In this document: positions 1 through 11,182 of the stretch, in pieces
Numbering within the stretch: the first letter of the stretch is position 1
Layout of the letters: every line of letters begins with the position of its first letter
Notes under the pieces: model-generated
The model's input: only the letters and a program-made list of their open reading frames with translations
Told to the model about the DNA's origin: nothing
Databases searched by the model: none
Position numbers and translations under genes: made by a program
NCBI RefSeq assembly: GCF_003073045.1
Contig: NC_037596.1
Location: 29,238,392-29,302,391, forward strand
DNA length: 64,000 nt
From: Pomacea canaliculata
Taxonomy: Eukaryota; Mollusca; Gastropoda; Architaenioglossa; Ampullariidae
Direction: 5' to 3'

Positions 1-245
1 GTCATTAAATTGGTCATTAAATTGGTGTGAGAAGAACATGATATTGGCCTGTACAACCTCAGTATATACACATGCACCAAAGAAAATAACATACAATGCT
101 GAGTTTCACGTGTGTACGTCTATGGATCAAGTCCGACAACTAGACACTTGCCACGACACGGCTTATTGTCTCCCCTGCGTTAGTCCTACACATACAGGCA
201 AAGACATGCACTGTGACTAGACCTGCTGTAGATCAATGCAAATAA
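1..245 (+). repeat. Upstream module, copy 1 (before EF-alpha-1)
   Basis: Roughly 200 bp repeated before each transcription unit: CACATGATATTGGCC, a CACGTGTGTACGTCT segment, GACACTTGCCACGACACGG, the core TTATTGTCTCCCCTGC (163-178) and GACCTGCTG. The gamma versions are diverged but keep the core, so it predates the alpha/gamma split. It may be a cis-regulatory module or an old repeat caught in the duplication. Confidence 0.6.
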
Positions 246-721
246 AGGATTCGTAAATTCACTGAACTGTAAAAATAAATTTTGCAAGCTTCTTGTATTC
301 AACAAATGCAATGTTTTCTCTCCCGCTCATATTTAAGTAATGCAGTTGTACAACTTTTGACCTTAAGAACCGATATCATGTTAAAGTAACAGAAATTTTA
401 GCCCTCTGTAAAACATTTTGTCTTTTAATCTTATAAAACTTTAATATTAACAAATAAGTTAGCCTTCCATAGTTCACAATATGTAAAATGAGTGCAGTAC
501 ACAAAACAGTTAAAAGCAATATTTCCTTGATATCAAATTATTTGCATTAATCAGCTGCAGTCTCCTGACTAAACAAGTATCCTAGGAAAGATTTCCTCAG
601 ATTATCTGAGGTAGACCCCGTTATTGTTGTAGTCTAGGAAAAGTAATCAAATCAAGACTAATAAAAACAAGTTAACAATCCAAAAATATCAGAGGTAATG
701 TGTCACTTTTGTTGTTGACAG

Positions 722-745
722 GGCGGACTAATCGGCAATTTCATC
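722..745 (+). other. 5' UTR part of EF-alpha-1 exon carrying the start codon
   Basis: Follows a TTGTTGTTGACAG acceptor and is 24 nt long in every alpha and beta copy (GGCGGACTAATCGG...). This implies splicing from an upstream non-coding leader; for alpha-1 that leader lies left of the window. Confidence 0.6.
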
Positions 746-2307
746 ATGAAGGTTGTCATTCTGTCCTGTCTTCTAGCTGCGGTACTTGGGTAAGCGCTCA
801 TTTCTTAACGGCTTTTAGAGAATTCTAAACTAGTTATGAGTGAAGCTTTTTAAAGAAAGTAAATATTCTTAGACTCTTCCCTTTTTCACATTAAAGCAGT
901 AGAAATGTAATGAATAAGAGTAATTAAATCTCGGACAACACCTAGTACCCCCAATACATACACACACGCACCAAAAGCACATCCTGTTAACATCCTTAAC
1001 AAATGGATGCATGACTAACATAAGACGACGACTAAACCATTTTATTTACTCTTTCAGGGTGGACTACTACGCATTTAAAAGAGGTTTCGAATCTCTCGAC
1101 CTAGACGATGATGGGGTTGTACGGCCAGAGGAACTGCTGGCTTTGATCGAACTAAACGACCTAAACAGTAATCGTTATTATCATCATCATCATCGTCGTT
1201 GTTAGCGACGACAGCATACCGTTAATCCCTTTGTAATCGTTCGCATTCTAGTATCTCATTTTTTTTTTTACCAATTTTTCTTATTAATTCCATTAAGGCT
1301 ACCCACGAGGACTCTATTAATCAGGGCTTCTGCTAAGGCTACATTCTTTGGGGTCCCAGGGACTCCTTCTTCAGATTTTTAAGGGGTCCCTGTTCTTCAC
1401 CTAACTTTGAATTGGACCCCATCGACGAAAATTGAAATGGTCCTCCGAACTTTTAATGCGTACTGTACGCAATTTTTTTGCGTAAGCAGAAGCCCTGCAG
1501 TCTATAGCACAAAATCTGTGTATATAATTTACATTTTCAGGAACTTATACTTGGAATAAAAATAATAATAAGGTTCATGCTTATTAAGCACATGCTTAAT
1601 TGTTGGAATTGTTTTCAAATTTTATTTGCAGACGACGGAAACATAACCATTGAAGAGGATACAGCTACTCAGGTAACCGGGACACCCGAGATTGTAATTC
1701 AGGGTAATTTCAACTACTACGACAAACAAGATGGCGCTGCGGACGGCGTGATCTCTCTGTCAATTGCTCCTGTGCTTTTTGACATCCTCGACGCTGATGG
1801 TGAGTGTGACTGCTTTGACACAAAGAAATTAAAGGGCAGCAACAAAATATATTTCCAGCTCATACCTACATAATATTGTACATAGGACCCTTGAAGAAAA
1901 GATCTTTTGATAGTTGAACAATAACATTTGTGGTTTTGAAATTTTAAAATCGTTTTATGTTGTGAGTTGTGAGCTTCACTTCTAAGACAACTGAATTGAA
2001 TTTTCAGGTGACGGTGAAATCACAGTTGAAGATTGGTTTATGACTCTTCCACAGGTAATATCAGACAGACAGACAAGCACGCACACAGACAGAGAGACAG
2101 ACACACAGACACACTAACAGACACACACACACACACACACGTGCCGTATTTTAAGATGAATAACTGCCCGCTGTTGAGTATAGTCATATCAGACTATATA
2201 AATCGGGAAAGGAAGAGATTGCTTCTTCATCCTTGACGAATTCGTTCTTTTCCTCTTCTTTCTTTTCCTCCTCCTCCTCCTCCTCCTCCTCCTCCTCCTC
2301 CTCCTCC

Positions 2308-2348
<41 letters not shown>

Positions 2349-2880
2349 ACTGGTATCGATCGGAACAAGCAGGTCGACCCGTAAACTGAACGCAAGGTAT
2401 GGGGAGAAGCTGGAGTAAAGTCGTGACCTTTGAACTATTATTGAACTCTGAGTAATTCTCCCATCGTGTATACCTACCCCTCTTTGATGCTTGTTAACCA
2501 GGTTTTCTGCTGCGTTTAAGGGATTTAATTGAAACAGTTCAGTTATCACTTTATGTAAGATATGAATTTTAAATAAAACTTTTAAAGTAGTACAATAAAT
2601 ACAGATTTACAACTAAAAGGAGTATATATATATATTGTCGGGTGATTTCCATATATCTCACGCCATGCAAACTTTGATGGCCTCATCTTGAATAAGAGCT
2701 TGAAAACATTACATAGAATGTAAGTAATTAAAAAGATTCTTTTTAACTTTGTCAAGTACAGTACAGAATGAAGAATAATGTGATTGATGTAACTGGTCAC
2801 ATGTAATCATATTCATATTTTGGTTTTGGCAGGTAATAGATGGCATCGAAAACGAGATTGCGGCCTTATATGCAGCTTAA
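746..2880 (+). CDS. EF-alpha-1: secreted four-EF-hand calcium-binding protein (intact, 5 coding exons)
   Basis: Exons are 746-789, 1058-1167, 1632-1799, 2008-2054 and 2833-2880, all with GT-AG borders and phases 2,1,1,0. Together they give 138 residues. Residues 1-15 (MKVVILSCLLAAVLG) form a signal peptide. EF loop 1 is DLDDDGVVRPEE (29-40), loop 2 D-L-N-N-D-G-N-I-T-I-E-E (49-60) and loop 4 DADGDGEITVED (105-116, Asp at position 12). Loop 3 starts at D82 with D-K-Q-D-G-A-A-D-G-V-I-S: it has extra residues and no acidic last ligand. The mature chain is acidic and has no cysteine, so an extracellular or secretory-granule calcium buffer or matrix protein is a reasonable inference; the role is unknown. 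The start is fixed by the signal peptide and by a 24-nt 5' UTR piece (722-745) after an acceptor (TTGACAG) that implies an upstream leader exon. I do not recognise a named orthologue. Confidence 0.88.
1322..1497. mobile_element. 176-bp MITE in intron 2 of EF-alpha-1 (CAGGG-type, hAT-like)
   Basis: Begins CAGGGCTTCTGCT and ends AGCAGAAGCCCTG, a perfect 13-bp inverted repeat. Absent from intron 2 of alpha-3, alpha-4 and alpha-6, where 'gaggactctat' runs straight into 'atcacaaaatc'. I could not define a clean target duplication. Confidence 0.7.
2119..2140. repeat. Short (CA)n in intron 4 of EF-alpha-1
   Basis: Eleven CA units in the same position as the long arrays of the other copies; alpha-2 has the same at about 17823-17842. 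Confidence 0.8.
2266..2345. repeat. (CTC)n(CAT)n in intron 4 of EF-alpha-1
   Basis: Compound array; length differs between copies. Confidence 0.85.
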
Positions 2881-2972
2881 CAGGCTGATACATCCGACAC
2901 CTGACAGATGAAGGGAGCTGATGTTTCAGCAACCAAGGCTATATAACAGCAAGACACCTGACAGAGACTTTT

Positions 2973-2978
2973 AATAAA
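2973..2978 (+). terminator. Poly(A) signal AATAAA of EF-alpha-1
   Basis: Canonical hexamer 93 nt after the stop codon, in the same context (gacttNtAATAAAattca) as in the other alpha and beta copies. Confidence 0.75.
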
Positions 2979-2980
2979 AT

Positions 2981-3083
2981 TCAAAATGTTTGAAATGAAC
3001 GATGGTGGCTCTTCGTTATGTGTTCTGTAAGCAGATAATGATGATAAAAACCCATAAAATGAGAGGAAACAACAACAACAACG

Positions 3084-3122
<39 letters not shown>

Positions 3123-4540
3123 TAACTGAGTTATTAATAAGATCTCGGTTTTGACTTGACATGAAGAATCGACAGCTGGAGAAACCGAGCTTAAAAAGTT
3201 TACAGTATTTCCTTATCACAACATTTTAAACCTTCATATTCGCACAAAGTCACAGGTTGTAGTCGTTCAATAATTACCATACTCGTTCTGCTGTTAATTA
3301 GATTAAAATTTAACTATTTTTACTCATTTCTGTTTGCATCTCGCTTGAATACACGAAAACAAATGAAATATATTTCACAATTTCTCATTTGGCTGTTTAT
3401 TAAGTGTCACCTGGTAAGACAGTCTAGGTTGCCTTTTATTTTAAGGTTTATAAATGTCTTTGTAAGCTGAAAAATTTCTGACCAATAGATTTAATTATCT
3501 TCATATTTATTGGCTTGTTTAGATAGTACTTAGAGTTATGAAGCGATCGCGAGACTGTGGAGTCAAGACAACATGAAGTGTGGTGTGTGCGGTCAGTAGA
3601 CAGGAGGACGAAGTAGATACATTAATTAGTAATTTACAAATAAATAAAGCATGAATCGACTTGTCAGAAAGGAAATCTCTGCGCCATAAAAATTGTGAAA
3701 AAATACTGTGGACCCCAAATTGTATTAGTCTTCTGAATATTGTTTCTTATCACATAATCCTTTTTTTATATTCTGTGTGGTTCAGGTTTTATTCTCTTGT
3801 CTCATTAAAACTTTTGTTTTATGCAATAATGACTAAGGAGGCTCAACTCGTCTTTCAAAGCTGCTTGAGCGTTCGATACATTTCATTGACCATAGTAAAT
3901 GTTGGGAGCAAGTTTTTGAGATAAACAGTCTTGCCATATCTCTTTAGCCGACTTTGTTGTAAAATAGTGGGGCCTGACTTTTAGTTTTGATACCTAGTTG
4001 TTTGTAGAAGGTTGATTTCTGACTAAGGGAGTAAACGACTTTAGTCTAAAGAGTTTCAAACGGTCGTTTGGAAAAAATTCAAAAAATAAAACTTTTATCT
4101 GATAGGTATACAGCATAATGAGAGACACGTACAAGACACAAACAGGAAGTAAAGTACATTTAAGCAAATAAAACCAAAATTTTCGTAAATATAATTGCTA
4201 TAATTTTTTAGAGCAAAAAGTTAATTCCAGCGTCAAAGAAAAAAAAAAGAAACACTACTGATGAACTTCTGTAAAATATTGAATAACCGTCAGTTTTTTC
4301 TACATTCTTTAGCAGGTGTGTCTCTCAGTGTTTGTGTTTGTTTGAGAGATAGAGATAGTGAGAGAAAGACATTGTGTGTTGTTATTTATTCTTTCCTTCA
4401 TTTTCATTTTGTATTTTTTTCTTCTTCCAATGAGTATTTAAAACATAACATTTTTATCGTTTCTTTCTACGATACTTGAGAACTGGGATGGACGTCGTCA
4501 TCATCATCATCATCATGGTCGTCGTCGTCGTCATTAAACT
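2981..4540. other. Spacer after EF-alpha-1
   Basis: No gene seen. AT-rich sequence shared with 18702-20435, 33451-34980, 51257-54230 and 63222-64000; open frames here are short and not kept between copies. Confidence 0.6.
3068..3122. repeat. (ACA)n after EF-alpha-1
   Basis: About 17 units 3' of the gene; a shorter copy after alpha-2 (18790-18840) and only 2-4 units after other copies. Confidence 0.85.
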
Positions 4541-4544
4541 AATG

Positions 4545-4745
4545 TAAGAGGCACATTATATTGGCTTCAAAACCCTCACATGCACCAAAGATAATGACAT
4601 ACAATAATAAGCGCCATGTGTGCGTCTAAAGACAAAGTCCGGCAACCAGCCACCTGCCACGACACGGCTTATTGTCTCCCCTGCCTGACGCCTGCGCACA
4701 CAAATACACTAAAATACTACATCTGCTGCAGATCAATGCAAGTGA
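4545..4745 (+). repeat. Upstream module, copy 2 (before EF-delta-1)
   Basis: Core ATTGTCTCCC at 4671-4680, about 330 bp before the decayed leader. Confidence 0.55.
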
Positions 4746-5006
4746 AGGATTCGTATATCCATGGAACTGTGAAAATAAATAATAACACACAATTCTGCAA
4801 AATCCTTTGCCAACACGCGCAGATTATTTTTCCGTAAAATATTCACCACGTTTTCTCATACTTCATGGGATAGTCTTGTGTTTATTGTTAGGCAAACACT
4901 CACCTGTCAAACTTCTAGATTACAAGGCAGCAGATGTTTTCTTTATCACAAGCTTAGTCTTAGTTTTTTGGTTTGTTCCTCAGGAATCAAAGTGTAAATT
5001 CGGTCC

Positions 5007-5079
5007 CTCTATCTACTGACCGTACACACATCACAACCCAAGTTTTCTTGGTTCTATTGAATTGCTTCTTCTTTAAACG
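5007..5079 (+). promoter_or_regulatory. Decayed type 1 leader of EF-delta-1
   Basis: Clear homology to the beta leader (CTACTGACCGTACACAC, ending TTTAAACG), but the donor GT has become AT (AAACG|ATGAAT). Confidence 0.45.
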
Positions 5080-5880
5080 ATGAATACATTGTAAGCTAAA
5101 AAAAAAAAATTCTTCCTTATAGTCTAAGAGGAGGTATTGTGTCCATATATCTTAGTTTAAACAGGCTGTCTTTCATTCGTCACAGATTATTTTCTAGGTT
5201 AGGTATCAATCTCTCCTACAGGAGAATGTACTCGTCATCTTGGTTACTACCATGTTATTTTATATTGTAATCATTGACATTTATTCCAGTTTTAAGCTCA
5301 TTTCTGTACGATTTTTATTTCGTGCACAAAAAAATTAATTATTGTTTTATTGTTTTTGTAAATCATATTCTCTCTCTCATACACACGGATTTATGGCTCA
5401 TGAAGTGGTCAGGTGTTAGTAATAAGTAACTATTGCTGGCAGTTGGATTATTTATTTTAATTTCTAGACATTTTTTATTTATCTTTTTATCAAGAAGCTG
5501 AATATATAGTGTGCCATTCCATCTCCCTAATAAACACCAGAATATGAATCTTAGAATTCCTTGCTCTATGTACTTCGTGAGGTAAGAACTTAGCTTTAAA
5601 GTATTTACGTTCTGTTTACCGTATACAAAATATATCTTTTTATTTCTGTGGTTGTTTTTATAAAACAAAAACACATTTGCCGGTAAAGACGTTAGCATTT
5701 GATTAAAGAGTTTGTGTGCATATGTGTTTGTTTAGCAAGATATATACCTAAATATTTCTATTACAACTATTTTGTTAACTTCTGTTAATTATTTTATCCG
5801 GGTTTTGAATTTAAGACCGACACATATCAATACTTAATAGTTATATTAGGTCAATATTAAGCCAGATATGATGTGCAATC

Positions 5881-7544
5881 AGAGAGCTTAGATATAGAGA
5901 GGGTGCACTCCTTCTTTATCCTTACTTGTTAAGAAAAGTAGTGACGGAGTTGCGTCCCTTCGAAATGAGGTGCTACGCCGCAGTTGCTACTAGCAACCAC
6001 TACTAAACAAAGTCGTCGCTAGCAGTGTTTATCTTTGGAGTAAATGTCTAGGTGTTTGCGATATGAAATGACGTTTATCTAAGAACAGATTTTTGTGTCT
6101 TTTATTGATGAGAATTGCTTAGATAAGGGTAGTTTGGGAGAGTTTTAATACATGTATGACTGCTGACTATATTTAAAAAGGATAACTTTTATAAATTCAA
6201 ACAGCACATCCATGAGCACAAATTCGCATTTATTTAAAATCCATAAAAATCTAATTTATGAGAATTTATGAATATGGGAAAAAACAGACTTACACATAAA
6301 TATAAACAAGCCACATTCAGAAGACTTGCTCACATACTGAGACATATAGATTTCTGTTTACATACAAGCATGAGCAATAATTTCTCACACAAATCATAAT
6401 AATCATAATTAATAACAAATCATAATACTACTATTAATAATAATGTATATATTTATCTACATTCATATCCCTTTTGTAAGAACATTGGTTGACAATTTAA
6501 AGATAACAGCTATGCTTACTATGAAATATACAACAAGCAGATACTCAAAAGGGATCATTCACACATGTACTTTAAATAAAGATTTATAACATTTTCTTTC
6601 ACACTTTTCTATAATAATTTTAAATTACTTTAGCTTAAAAGCTACAAAGGATGTAACTTCAACATTTTTCGATTTCTTTTTGTTCCTTTTTCAAAGAAGA
6701 CACAGATCGAGCTATCTTTAAGAGAAAAATGAAGGCAAACATTGATAAATAGATTACTCACACTTCCTTTCAGATCACACGCACCAAGTGGACAACAGAG
6801 GTCAATGCTTTTTAGCTCTTCCCACAGAAGTTTAATCAACTGAGATTTAACTTTTTTCCCAGGAATTAACTGGTCAATATTTTTACAATAGGCACACTCT
6901 AATATCTTAACAGCCTCTTAAGACTTTTTGGGGGTTGGACAGTTGTACGACTTTCCTCGAAATGATCCGAGCAGAGATAGTATCCTTTTCTATACACATC
7001 AGATGGTGTAAGATGATCAAAATCTTTCCTTCTCATAAAGTTCATCTTTATTTTGGACCTGTTGTAATAATTTTTTCAATATATTAATAACAAACATTTT
7101 TATAACACCTCACCCCAGAGACGAATGCCTTAAATGAAAATACTATAACAAATTTAAATAGGTTTCTAATCAGTTAAGTGAGAATTCATCACACAGTTTC
7201 ACAGTATAATCAGTAAAGTCCTTTTAATAATCATAGTAAAAGAGCAACACGCGTTATAGTAGACTAGCTGCTCTCAACTACAGTAGACACTTATAGATCG
7301 TAATTTGAGAATAAATTCGTAGCTTACCTCTCTTCGTCCTTTGGGAAATTGTGGAAACGTTTTTCTTTTGAGGTTGATTTAAATCTGGCGTTCTGACAGT
7401 TAATTGCATAAAAATTTGCCCACCTTGCCTCAAACGATCGCCTTGTGTCATCTTGTTTCGTAGCACCCCATTACGAAAGATAACTCTAACCGACGAGTTT
7501 TCCCGCCGGTCGCGAGTGGACCCTCTCTATATCTAAGCTCTCTG
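5881..7544. mobile_element. DNA transposon with terminal inverted repeats and THAP remnant (P-superfamily-like)
   Basis: Left end AGAGAGCTTAGATATAGAGA at 5881 is matched by its inverse at the right end (to 7544); about 24 bp are perfect and a weaker inverted match continues inwards (GRGGTGCTACG at about 5970 and 7460). The flanks GTGCAATC at 5873-5880 and 7545-7552 form a 7-8 bp target duplication. The homologous site in unit 4 (near 36293-36300) has a single GTGCAATC and no insert. A minus-strand THAP-domain remnant inside supports a P-like transposon; hAT is the alternative by target size. No complete transposase is visible. Confidence 0.8.
6899..7470 (-). pseudogene. THAP zinc-finger domain fragment of a transposase, two exons
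   Basis: Minus-strand exon a (7470-7328, open, no ATG) contains INCQNARFKS and RFHNFPKDEER, then a GTAAGC donor. Exon b (7058-6899) after a CAACAG acceptor contains MRRKDFDHLTPSD and YYLCSDHFEESR and ends in a stop. Spliced in phase they make the THAP core C...FP...C-x2-H. The first zinc Cys is replaced by Tyr (FYAINC) and the usual Trp is missing, so the finger is probably dead. No catalytic domain follows. Confidence 0.65.
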
Positions 7545-7592
7545 GTGCAATCTTCTGTTGTTGATAATTTGCTTTCACTGGCAGATTTCCTA

Positions 7593-7636
7593 ATGAACAT
7601 TGTCATTTTGTTTAATCTTCTAGCTACTGTACTTGG
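7593..7636 (+). pseudogene. EF-delta-1: orphan signal-peptide exon
   Basis: A 44-nt exon reading MNIVILFNLLATVLG, preceded by an acceptor (CACTGGCAG) and 8 nt of 5' UTR (7585-7592), and ended by the donor GTAAGA in the same phase 2 as alpha exon 1. No exon 2-5 homologue is found between here and the gamma gene. Its leader exon upstream has lost its GT donor. I read it as the relic of a fourth EF-hand lineage, or as an exon whose partners lie outside what I can recognise. Confidence 0.6.
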
Positions 7637-7639
7637 GTA

Positions 7640-8770
<1,131 letters not shown>

Positions 8771-8844
8771 TATATATTTTGCTCTGCTTATGCCTGGTAA
8801 ACACTCGATTTCTTGGTTTTCCTTGCCTACCTTTGCATTGACAG
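8771..8844 (+). promoter_or_regulatory. TATA box plus 74-nt leader exon (type 2), copy 1
   Basis: TATATATTTT followed by a C/T-rich leader ending CATTGACAG|GTAAGA. The distance from TATA to donor is exactly 74 nt here and in the seven other copies. It sits upstream of where unit 1 has lost its beta gene. Confidence 0.5.
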
Positions 8845-9354
8845 GTAAGAATGTATTCTTATATTAATATTAACTGTAAACGCTTTATTTATTTTGTGCA
8901 TAAAAGAACTTTTGAACATTTAAATCTCTGTCATGGTGCTAATTTTCTCTTCACTACCTTTCTTACTGCTTATGATGACTTATTTGCCAAAAATGTCAAA
9001 AATGTCACCAAAAAAGTAAAAACAAGACAAACGGGGTTTCTGCTCTGTGCAAGAGCTGATTGGTGATGCTGTAGGTTGACTGTAGCAAGAATACACTTTA
9101 CTAAATAATGACACCTACAAGTTCTAGAAAGTAGGTAGATTGTCATGCCAATGTGCAACATTACGACGAATTTCTTCCCTCTTTAAAATATCATGAGTAG
9201 CTATTGGCGTACAACAGGGGAAACAATGAACAGTAGCATATGGCTTCTTGTAGGACTTGATCCTTAAATGAACACACGGCAGGAATCGCATGGCATTATT
9301 AACTTGTTTCTTCCATGTATGGAAATCATCACCATCGTAATCGTCGTCATCTTT

Positions 9355-9600
9355 GTCATTAAATTGATGTGAGAAGCACATGATATTGGCCTCTACAACC
9401 TCAGCATATACACATGCACCAAAGAAAATAACATACAATGCTGAGTTGCACGTGTGTACGTCTATGGATCAAGTCCGACAACTAGACACTTGCCACGACA
9501 CGGCTTATTGTCTCCCCTGCCTGACTCCTACACATACAAGCAAAGACACAGTGTGACTAGACCTGCTGCAGATCAATGCAAGTAAAAGATTCGTGAATTC
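9355..9600 (+). repeat. Upstream module, copy 3 (its beta gene is deleted)
   Basis: Core near 9507-9524. The homologous position in unit 4 is followed by beta-1; here homology ends near 9770. Confidence 0.55.
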
Positions 9601-10139
9601 ACTGAACTCTAAAAATAAATAACAAGACACATTGATTGAAAATTGATTGCCAGCAGGAGCAGATTATTTTGCAGAGAAACTTTAACCACATTCACCACGT
9701 TTTGTCATACATCATGGGATAGTCTTGTCTATATTGTTAGGCAAACACTCACCTGTCAAACGTACATCAAACATCATCTGTATTGACAGTAAGCCAACAA
9801 ATATCAGCTACATGATTTCAACTGAAATTAAATCGTTCACTATATCGCCAGTTTAAAAATTCATAGAATGTAAGTACAAATTAGTACATTGGTGATTTAG
9901 AATATTTTTAAATATAAAATAGTTTTCTAGAATGTTAATGCCGAAAACACATTTACAAAGACAGAACTCACATTAAATTTTTATTCAGTTAGTAGTCCTG
10001 GGTCTTTTTAACGGAAACAACAATAATAATTCTCATTACAGTCTTTGTTATTATTGTCATATCGTAATTAAAGCATGGTATCCTGATATCATCACCTTAC
10101 CATTCTACTTACGTACATCTGTACCAAGGAATAGATCGT
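9601..10139. other. Beta-deletion scar and gamma upstream sequence
   Basis: Homology to the beta upstream region stops near 9770; about 9780-9990 is unique; from about 10010 it matches gamma-2 upstream (41935 onward). No gene seen. Confidence 0.5.
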
Positions 10140-10290
10140 TAAACAGCGTCAGTCATGAGCGCCACCCACACACGGTTAGCCAGGGGTCAGGTCCCTTAAT
10201 GCGCCATCTGAGCGACGACGAGCCTCATTGTCTCCCTTGCCTGACCGCGCGCGCACGCACGCACTTACACACACAAGCTGACTGTGCCCT
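10140..10290 (+). repeat. Upstream module, copy 4 (EF-gamma-1, diverged)
   Basis: Keeps CATTGTCTCCCTTGCCTGACC (core 10227-10245), about 320 bp before the gamma-1 TATA. Confidence 0.5.
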
Positions 10291-10561
10291 AAGCTGCTAA
10301 ACACTTCCTCGTATGAAATTCATAAATCAATCTTACGTAGAAATTGATAAAGGTAAAACTAATGCTAAGTTTAATTTTTATTAAAAGTCTTGAGAACTTT
10401 AATTTATATTTTATAAATAATATTATTCACGCTTCACGTAAATCCTAAGATTATGTCTTGGATTTGAAGTTCATACACCGGCCAGCTGTCAAACGTTAAA
10501 ATGGAAATGTTTTTTTCCCAGACTTAATCCTGATTTATTGAATTGTTTATTCGAAGGTGAG

Positions 10562-10635
10562 TATACATATATACCCTGCTGGCTACTGACCACACATCAC
10601 AACAGAAGCATTCTTCCAAACCTCTGCATCAAACG
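10562..10635 (+). promoter_or_regulatory. TATA-like box plus leader exon (type 1) of EF-gamma-1
   Basis: TATACATATATA (10562-10573) is followed by CTACTGACCACACATCACAAC and a leader ending CATCAAACG|GTTAGT. A 5' UTR acceptor stands at 11161-11162 before the gamma-1 start. The likely transcription start is near 10590-10600. Confidence 0.6.
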
Positions 10636-11182
10636 GTTAGTACACCTTAATATGACAAATAGTGTGAGAACATCAAGTTAAACCTTAATAGTAACAGTTG
10701 AAGTTGAAATATGGATTTGGTACTTAAAATATTTGTTTGTTATGTATTTTAATCGTGTACAGGAGACCAAATGCTTTTACACTTCAGAGGCATAGTCAAA
10801 CCTCGACACTTTACAGTTTCGAAATTCGTCGCATTTTGCATTTGATTCCTTTTGACGAGAAAAAATTACTTCAGTGCCCGACGTGTGCACACTGGATGTC
10901 TGCCAGGGTTGTCTGCTCCAGTAGAAACATATGGTCACGTGACAAGTCCGCAATCGTTTTTGTGGAAATTTTGTCGCGTATAAGCAAAGCACAGATACTG
11001 CTGCTTCTGAATGAATTTATTAAGAGTACTAAGGTACCTCTGTATAGATAAGCAATACTTTAAACAGGTTTGAAAATTAAGAAACAAATTTTTTGAACTA
11101 AAACTACTTTTACAACAGATCATGATTTGCTAGTATCTTATCTTGACAGAAAAGTTTTTCAGATCAACCTGCATATTTCATA

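Noticed and set aside
1011..1205. 64-residue frame containing exon 2 and ending in a His/Arg-rich tail
   Set aside because: The start is in intron 1 and the tail is intron 2 read-through after the donor at 1168; exon 2 alone is real.
1577..1873. 98-residue frame containing exon 3 and starting MLIKHML
   Set aside because: The ATG lies in intron 2 and the end runs past the donor; the real coding part is only 1632-1799. The same holds for 17279, 25526, 31963 and 58371.
3661..3924. 87-residue frame after alpha-1, partly kept after alpha-2
   Set aside because: No start context, no conserved end between units and no domain; spacer sequence.
6642..6839. 65-residue minus-strand frame inside the THAP element as a further transposase exon
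   Set aside because: No transposase motif can be seen and it is not joined to the THAP exons by clear splice sites.
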